From positions 1 to 46,649 of the forward strand of contig JAKDNM010000014.1 of NCBI GenBank assembly GCA_030456445.1: 46,649 nt of DNA, written 5' to 3'. The position numbers and the translations under genes were made by a program. Each line of letters starts with the position of its first letter. Position 1 is the first letter of the stretch. Origin of the DNA: Hyphomicrobiales bacterium. Its GTDB lineage: Bacteria > Pseudomonadota > Alphaproteobacteria > Rhizobiales > Rhizobiaceae. Below are positions 41,676-46,649 of this stretch, in pieces. Under the pieces are notes generated by a model, which saw only the letters and a list, made by a program, of their open reading frames with translations, made no database searches and had not been told where the DNA came from.

Positions 41676-44665
41676 CCATATCGTTCCGTCTCGCCAATGC
41701 CGGCCGGCTCGGCCGCGCCAAATCGGTTCGCTTCAGCTTCGACGGCAAGGAATATGCGGGCGTCGAGGGGGACACGCTGGCCTCGGCGCTCCTCGCCAAC
41801 GGCGTGCATCTGGTCGGACGCTCGTTCAAGTATCATCGTCCGCGCGGCATCCTGTCGGCGGGTGCGGAGGAGCCGAGCGCGCTGGTCGGCATCCACCGCG
41901 ACGCGGAAAGGAAAACGCCCAACATCCGCGCGACCGTGCAGGAACTCTATGAGGGACTGAATGCGGTTTCGCAGAACCGCTGGCCGTCGCTCTCCTTCGA
42001 CGCCGGCTCGGTCAGCGATCTTGCATCGCCGCTCCTTTCCGCCGGCTTCTACTACAAGACCTTCATGTGGCCGAAGGTGGCGTGGAAATCGCTCTACGAG
42101 CCGAAGATCCGCGAGGCGGCCGGTCTCGGCGTGGCGCCCGACCTGCCCGACACGGATCACTATTCGGCACGCTACGCGCATTGCGACGTTCTGGTCGTCG
42201 GCGGCGGCGTGGCCGGTCTGGCGGCCGCATTTGCGGCAGCGGAGACGGGCGCGAGGGTTATCCTCTGCGACGAGCAGGCCGATCTTGGCGGCGCGCTGCG
42301 CTACGAACAGGGCGCGACGGTGGATGGCCAGCCGGGCTGGGAGTGGGCACAGGCGACCGTCGCCAAACTCGCCGCGAAGGACAATGTGCGGCTCCTCACC
42401 CGCACCACGGGCTTCGGCTATTACGCGCAGAATTTCGTCGGCCTCGTCGAGCGCCTGACGGACCATCTCGCCCAGCCCTCGCCCGACCAGCCGCGCGAGC
42501 GGCTGTGGCAGGTTAGGGCGAAGCGCGTCGTGCTTGCCACCGGTGCCATCGAGCGCCACATGGTTTTCGGCGACAATGACCGGCCGGGCATCATGCTGGC
42601 TTCGGCGGCGCGCGCCTATCTCAACCATTACGGTGTCGCCGTCGGCAGACAAGTCGGCGTATTCACCGCCAACGATTCCGCTTATTGGGCCGCGGTCGAC
42701 CTGAAGAAGGCCGGCGTCAATATCGCGGCGATCGTCGATACGCGCGACAATCCGAGCGGACGGGCGATAGAGGAGGCGCGCGCGCTCGGCATCGAACTCA
42801 ATCTAGGGCGCACGGTGATCAGGACAAACGGCCGGCTGCGCGTCTCCTCCATGGTGGTGCAGGCCAAGAAGGGCGGGCCGGAGCGCACGATCCCCGTCGA
42901 CGCGCTTCTCATGTCGGCGGGCTGGACGCCTTCGGTCCACCTCTTCTCGCAGTCGCGCGGCAAGGTCGCGTTCAACAAAACGACCAATCGCTTCGTGCCG
43001 GGCGATTATGCGCAAGCCTGCGTTTCGGTCGGTGCCTGCAACGGCACGGACGGCATCGACCCGTCCGTCGCGGAGGCTTTCGCGGCGGGCGAGAAGGCGG
43101 CGAGGGAGGCCGGCGCCAAGGCCCGCAAGCTTTCGCGGCCGAAGGCGGAGACGAGCGAAAGCTGGTCGCGCGGCATGGCCGGCGCCGCACCCGGCGCTGG
43201 CGCGGATGCGAAATCCAAGGCATTCGTCGACTTCCAGAACGACGTGACGGCCAAGGACATAAGGCTCGCGGTCGGGCAGGGGATGCGCTCGATCGAGCAC
43301 GTCAAGCGCTACACCACCAACGGCATGGCGACCGACCAGGGCAAGACGTCGAACCTGCACGGGCTGGCGATCGCCGCCGAAACGCTCAGCAAGACCATGC
43401 CGGAGGTCGGGCTCACCACTTTCCGGCCGCCCTATACGCCGGTCACCTTCGGCGCCATCGTCAACCATTCGCGCGGGCCACTGTTCGAGCCGACGCGCAA
43501 GACGCCGATGCACGATTTCGCGGTGGCGCGGGGCGCGGTGTTCGAGGATGTCGGGCAATGGAAGCGGGCGTGGTATTTTCCGCAAGGCGGCGAGGACATG
43601 CATCGGGCGGTCGACCGCGAATGCGTTACCGTGCGCAAGGCCGCCGGCATCTTCGACGGCACCACGCTCGGCAAGATCGAGGTGGTTGGGCCGGATGCGG
43701 CCGCCTTCATGGAACTCCTCTACACCAATCCCTGGCAGAAGCTCGATCCAGGCCGCTGCCGCTATGGCATCATGCTGAGGGAAGATGGCTTCATCTATGA
43801 TGACGGCGTCGTCGGACGGTTGGCCGAGGACCGTTTCCATGTGACCACGACGACCGGCGGCGCGCCGCGCGTGCTGAACCACATGGAAGACTATCTGCAG
43901 ACGGAATTCCCGCATCTGAAGGTCTGGCTGACCTCTACCAGCGAGCAATGGGCGGTGATCGCCGTGCAGGGGCCGAAATCGCGCGACATCATCCAGCCCC
44001 TGGTCGAGGGCATCGACATCTCGGACGAGGCGTTGCCGCATATGTCGGTGCGGACGGGCAAATTCTGCGGCGTGCCGACCAGGCTTTTCCGCATGTCGTT
44101 TTCCGGCGAGCGCGGCTTCGAGATCAACGTGCCGTCGGATTTCGGCCGGGCGGTCATCGAGGCGATCTGGAAGGAAGGGCAAAAGCACGGCGCCTGCATG
44201 TACGGCACCGAGGCCATGCATGTGCTGCGCGCGGAGAAGGGCTACATCATCGTCGGCCAGGATACGGACGGCACGGTGACGCCGGACGATGCCGGACTTT
44301 CCTGGGCGGTCGGCAAGAAGAAGACGGATTTCGTCGGCATCCGCGGCATGAAACGGCCGGATCTTCTGGCCAAAGGGCGCAAGCAGCTCGTCGGGCTGAA
44401 GACGAAGGACCCTAAGACCGTGCTGGAGGAAGGCGCGCAGATCGTCGCCGATCCGAGGCAGGCGATCCCGATGACCATGATCGGCCATGTGAGTTCTTCC
44501 TATTGGTCGGAGAATTGCGGGCGTTCCATCGCGCTGGCGCTGGTCAAGGACGGGCGCAGCAGGATGGGCGAGACGCTTTACGTGCCGATGCCCGACCGCA
44601 CGATCGAGGTCGAGGTGACGGGCACGGTGTTCTACGACGAGACGGGAGCGCGGCTGAATGGATAG
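41672..44665 (+). CDS. soxA: Sarcosine oxidase subunit alpha
   Basis: The 997-residue protein has three parts. The N-terminal ferredoxin-like domain (GVEGDTLASALLANGVHLVG, GRSFKYHRPRG) has no cysteine cluster. The dinucleotide-binding part starts near residue 172 with VLVVGGGVAGLAAAFAAAETG. The C-terminal half (about residue 600 on) is an aminomethyltransferase-like domain that binds tetrahydrofolate, with GTTLGKIEVVGPDAAAF and GERGFEINVPSDFG. It accepts the methyl group from sarcosine as 5,10-methylene-tetrahydrofolate. It overlaps soxG by eight bases. Confidence 0.97.
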   Translation: MTISFRLANAGRLGRAKSVRFSFDGKEYAGVEGDTLASALLANGVHLVGRSFKYHRPRGILSAGAEEPSALVGIHRDAERKTPNIRATVQELYEGLNAVSQNRWPSLSFDAGSVSDLASPLLSAGFYYKTFMWPKVAWKSLYEPKIREAAGLGVAPDLPDTDHYSARYAHCDVLVVGGGVAGLAAAFAAAETGARVILCDEQADLGGALRYEQGATVDGQPGWEWAQATVAKLAAKDNVRLLTRTTGFGYYAQNFVGLVERLTDHLAQPSPDQPRERLWQVRAKRVVLATGAIERHMVFGDNDRPGIMLASAARAYLNHYGVAVGRQVGVFTANDSAYWAAVDLKKAGVNIAAIVDTRDNPSGRAIEEARALGIELNLGRTVIRTNGRLRVSSMVVQAKKGGPERTIPVDALLMSAGWTPSVHLFSQSRGKVAFNKTTNRFVPGDYAQACVSVGACNGTDGIDPSVAEAFAAGEKAAREAGAKARKLSRPKAETSESWSRGMAGAAPGAGADAKSKAFVDFQNDVTAKDIRLAVGQGMRSIEHVKRYTTNGMATDQGKTSNLHGLAIAAETLSKTMPEVGLTTFRPPYTPVTFGAIVNHSRGPLFEPTRKTPMHDFAVARGAVFEDVGQWKRAWYFPQGGEDMHRAVDRECVTVRKAAGIFDGTTLGKIEVVGPDAAAFMELLYTNPWQKLDPGRCRYGIMLREDGFIYDDGVVGRLAEDRFHVTTTTGGAPRVLNHMEDYLQTEFPHLKVWLTSTSEQWAVIAVQGPKSRDIIQPLVEGIDISDEALPHMSVRTGKFCGVPTRLFRMSFSGERGFEINVPSDFGRAVIEAIWKEGQKHGACMYGTEAMHVLRAEKGYIIVGQDTDGTVTPDDAGLSWAVGKKKTDFVGIRGMKRPDLLAKGRKQLVGLKTKDPKTVLEEGAQIVADPRQAIPMTMIGHVSSSYWSENCGRSIALALVKDGRSRMGETLYVPMPDRTIEVEVTGTVFYDETGARLNG

Positions 44666-45254
44666 GGCTGCTGTAAGGGAAACGCCGGCCGAGGGCGTGA
44701 CGCGCACATTCGTGCTCGAAGGCCGGAGCGGGAAAAATTCGCGCGTGACGATCGAGCCCGCCGCCCCGGCATATCGCATTTCGCTGAGGGCGCCGGCTGA
44801 ATCGCTCGCTTCGCTGTCGCGGGCGCTCGGCGTGAAGCCGCCCGAGCAGCCGATGGGGTCGGCCTATGCGAAGTCGGGCGATTTCGCCGGCAAGGGTGGG
44901 CGCGTGGCGCTCTGGCTCGGGCCGGACGAATGGCTGGTGATTGACACGCAAGGCAACGATCCCATGGTCGATTGCGCAAGGGCCAAGGCGCTCCATTCCG
45001 CGGTCGACATCTCGCACCGCCAAGTCGCGATCGACGTATCGGGCGCCGGCGCGGCGGATGTGCTCAATGCCGGCTGTCCGCGTGACCTGTCGCTTGCCGT
45101 ATTCCCGGTCGGTTCGGCCGCGCGCACGGTGCTGGGCAAGATCGAGATCGTGCTGTTGCGGACCGGCGAGGAAGCCTTCCGGGTTGAATGCTGGCGTTCC
45201 TTCTCCGATTATGCCTTCACCTTCCTCGCGGAAGCGGCGCGGGATGTTTCATGA
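44658..45254 (+). CDS. soxG: Sarcosine oxidase subunit gamma
   Basis: The 198-residue protein has WLGPDEWLVID, DISHRQVAIDVSGAGAADVL and RTVLGKIEIVLLRTGEEAFR, and ends SFSDYAFTFLAEAARD, all signatures of SoxG. It is related to the aminomethyltransferase fold and caps the folate-binding region of SoxA. The start ATG 44658 overlaps the soxA end. No folate gene (glyA, purU, folD) follows within the window. Confidence 0.94.
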   Translation: MDRAAVRETPAEGVTRTFVLEGRSGKNSRVTIEPAAPAYRISLRAPAESLASLSRALGVKPPEQPMGSAYAKSGDFAGKGGRVALWLGPDEWLVIDTQGNDPMVDCARAKALHSAVDISHRQVAIDVSGAGAADVLNAGCPRDLSLAVFPVGSAARTVLGKIEIVLLRTGEEAFRVECWRSFSDYAFTFLAEAARDVS

Positions 45255-45277
45255 CCAAGGGAACCATCCCGCGCTAG

Positions 45278-45505
<228 letters not shown>

Positions 45506-45559
45506 GTGGCCTGTTCGTGCGTCCTCGAAGGGCGCACCGCCCGAATCCCGGCGACTGCC

Positions 45560-46630
45560 TTACTCCCCGCCGTCGATTCGCTCGACAGCCAATCCCGCCA
45601 GGAGCGTGACCGCTTCGCCGTAGGTGCGGGCTTTTTCCGGGTTGGAGGCGTTGCCGTCGAGTGCACGCTTGTAGACGCCCTGACAGATCGCGGCGAGGCG
45701 GAAGAAGGAAAAGGCGAGGTAGAAGGTCCAGTTGCCGATGCCGGAGATGCCGCGACGCTCGCAATATCGCTCGACATATTCCTGTTCGGACGGCAGGCCG
45801 ATGGCCGCGCGGTCGATGCCGCCGAGGCCCTTGAAACCGGACGTATGGGGCAGCCGCCACTGCATGCACTGATAGGCGAGATCGGCATAGGGGTGGCCGA
45901 GCGTCGAAAGCTCCCAATCGAGCACGGCGAGGATTTTCGGGCCATCTTGCGCGAAGATCATGTTGTCCATCCGGTAGTCGCCATGGACGAGCGAAACGAT
46001 GCCGTCATCCGGCGGCAGATGCTTTTCCAGCCAGGCGATGAGCCGGTCCATATCGGCGACGGTTCCGGTCTCCGAGGCGCGGTACTGGCTCGACCAGCGC
46101 GAAAGCTGGCGCTCGAAATAGCTGCCCGGCCGGCCGAAATCGGCGAGGCCGGCCTTTACGATATCGATGTCGTGGAGGGCGGCCAGCGTGGCGTTCATGG
46201 CGTCGTAGATGGCGGCGCGCTCCGCATTACCGGGCAGTTCGGGCAGCGACGGGTCCCAGAAGATGCGGCCGTCTAGAAACCCCATGACGAAGAACATCCG
46301 GCCGATGGCTGAATCCTCGGGCGCGAGCAACAGCACGTCGGGGACGGGCACTTTCGTCCCCTTCAGCGCCTTCATCACGCGGAATTCGCGGTCCACCTGA
46401 TGCGCGGATTTGAGAAGTTCGCCCGGCGGCTTGGCGCGCAGTACGTATCGGCCGCTTTTCGCGTGGAGCAGGTAGGTCGGGTTCGACTGGCCCGAATTGA
46501 ATTTTTCGATTGTCTCGAGGCCGGAAAACCCCGGCACGTTGGTTTCCAGATATGGCCCCAGCGCGGTCTTATCGAGCGCATTGGGGTCGGGCGTATTGGG
46601 GTCGAGCGTATTGGGGTCGGGCCTGTCCAT
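45560..46630 (-). CDS. APH-type phosphotransferase family protein (ACAD10/11 kinase-domain-like)
   Basis: The 356-residue protein has a kinase-like fold: FNSGQSNPTYLLHAKSGRYVLRAKPPG as the N-lobe with nucleotide-binding Lys, catalytic loop VHGDYRMDNMIF near residue 215, and the metal-binding LDWELSTLGHPYADLA near 237. This is the pattern of the small-molecule kinases fused to acyl-CoA dehydrogenases in ACAD10/11, not of antibiotic-resistance enzymes. An acyl-CoA dehydrogenase gene would be expected upstream, outside the window. The N-terminus holds three near-identical five-residue repeats (PDPNT, LDPNT, PDPNA) encoded by a 15-bp tandem repeat. The start is ATG 46630. Confidence 0.92.
   Translation of the reverse strand: MDRPDPNTLDPNTPDPNALDKTALGPYLETNVPGFSGLETIEKFNSGQSNPTYLLHAKSGRYVLRAKPPGELLKSAHQVDREFRVMKALKGTKVPVPDVLLLAPEDSAIGRMFFVMGFLDGRIFWDPSLPELPGNAERAAIYDAMNATLAALHDIDIVKAGLADFGRPGSYFERQLSRWSSQYRASETGTVADMDRLIAWLEKHLPPDDGIVSLVHGDYRMDNMIFAQDGPKILAVLDWELSTLGHPYADLAYQCMQWRLPHTSGFKGLGGIDRAAIGLPSEQEYVERYCERRGISGIGNWTFYLAFSFFRLAAICQGVYKRALDGNASNPEKARTYGEAVTLLAGLAVERIDGGE
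46579..46623. repeat. 15-bp tandem repeat inside the phosphotransferase 5' end
   Basis: Three nearly identical 15-base units (GTATTGGGGTCGGGC type) lie in frame and encode DPNT repeats. Units differ by one or two bases. The array could vary in copy number without shifting the frame. Confidence 0.7.
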
Positions 46631-46649
46631 CTTGTTCAGGCCGTCTCGT

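Noticed and set aside
45560..46630. Aminoglycoside resistance phosphotransferase
   Set aside because: The HGDYRMDN and LDWELSTLGHP motifs fit the ACAD10/11-like branch of the superfamily, and there is no resistance context.

Overview
The window is ordinary chromosomal DNA from a high-GC alphaproteobacterium, most likely a member of the Rhizobiales of the Phyllobacteriaceae type (Mesorhizobium, Aminobacter and relatives). This is inferred from the dispersed palindromic repeats built around GAGCATGAT...AAAACCGGTGCCCACTTTT, split pntA/pntAB/pntB genes beside a tiny aa3-oxidase subunit IV, a DUF992 protein, a heterotetrameric sarcosine oxidase operon, and many GTG/TTG starts. No integrase, transposase, tRNA, rRNA or CRISPR array was seen. 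Genes are densely packed and compositionally uniform, so this does not look like a mobile island.

Layout. 1-5.4 kb: a CobW-type GTPase with a His-rich tail (cut by the window edge), a MarR regulator, a LacI regulator with a non-ATG start, a small secreted protein, a D-2-hydroxyacid dehydrogenase, an Inh-like secreted protein and a class I glutamine amidotransferase of the PuuD type. 5.8-10.9 kb: two tandem TakP-like TRAP binding proteins converging on dctM and dctQ. 11.1-14.3 kb: a marR-emrA-emrB efflux operon. 14.3-16.2 kb: mntR and mntH, divergent around a perfect 16-bp palindrome. 16.4-18.3 kb: an LtaS/OpgB-family phosphoglycerol transferase. 18.5-22.0 kb: a single-chain indolepyruvate ferredoxin oxidoreductase. 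22.1-26.3 kb: a membrane GGDEF-EAL protein, a FeeM-like N-acyl amino acid synthase and a Crp/Fnr regulator.

26.5-33.8 kb is one operon: acyl-CoA ligase, livG, a 47-residue DUF3096 membrane protein, livH, livM, livK, a strong hairpin, then livF. It looks like uptake plus CoA activation of an organic acid. The upstream indolepyruvate oxidoreductase would make arylacetyl-CoA from arylpyruvates, so this part of the window may serve aromatic amino acid or aryl acid catabolism (inference). 34.0-37.5 kb: COX subunit IV and the proton-translocating transhydrogenase. 37.6-39.5 kb: a DUF992 protein, a TPR lipoprotein and rpsU, all on the minus strand. 39.7-45.3 kb: soxB, a cupin, soxD, soxA and soxG for sarcosine oxidation. 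45.3-46.6 kb: a small charged protein and an ACAD10/11-like phosphotransferase.

The points most worth a second look are the FeeM-like synthase beside a c-di-GMP enzyme and downstream of a perfect palindrome; the duplicated TRAP binding proteins that differ at a probable ligand-site residue; the DUF3096 microprotein and the 15-bp-stem hairpin inside the ligase-liv operon; and the cupin inserted into the sox operon. Nothing here is clearly an undescribed system; these are candidates.
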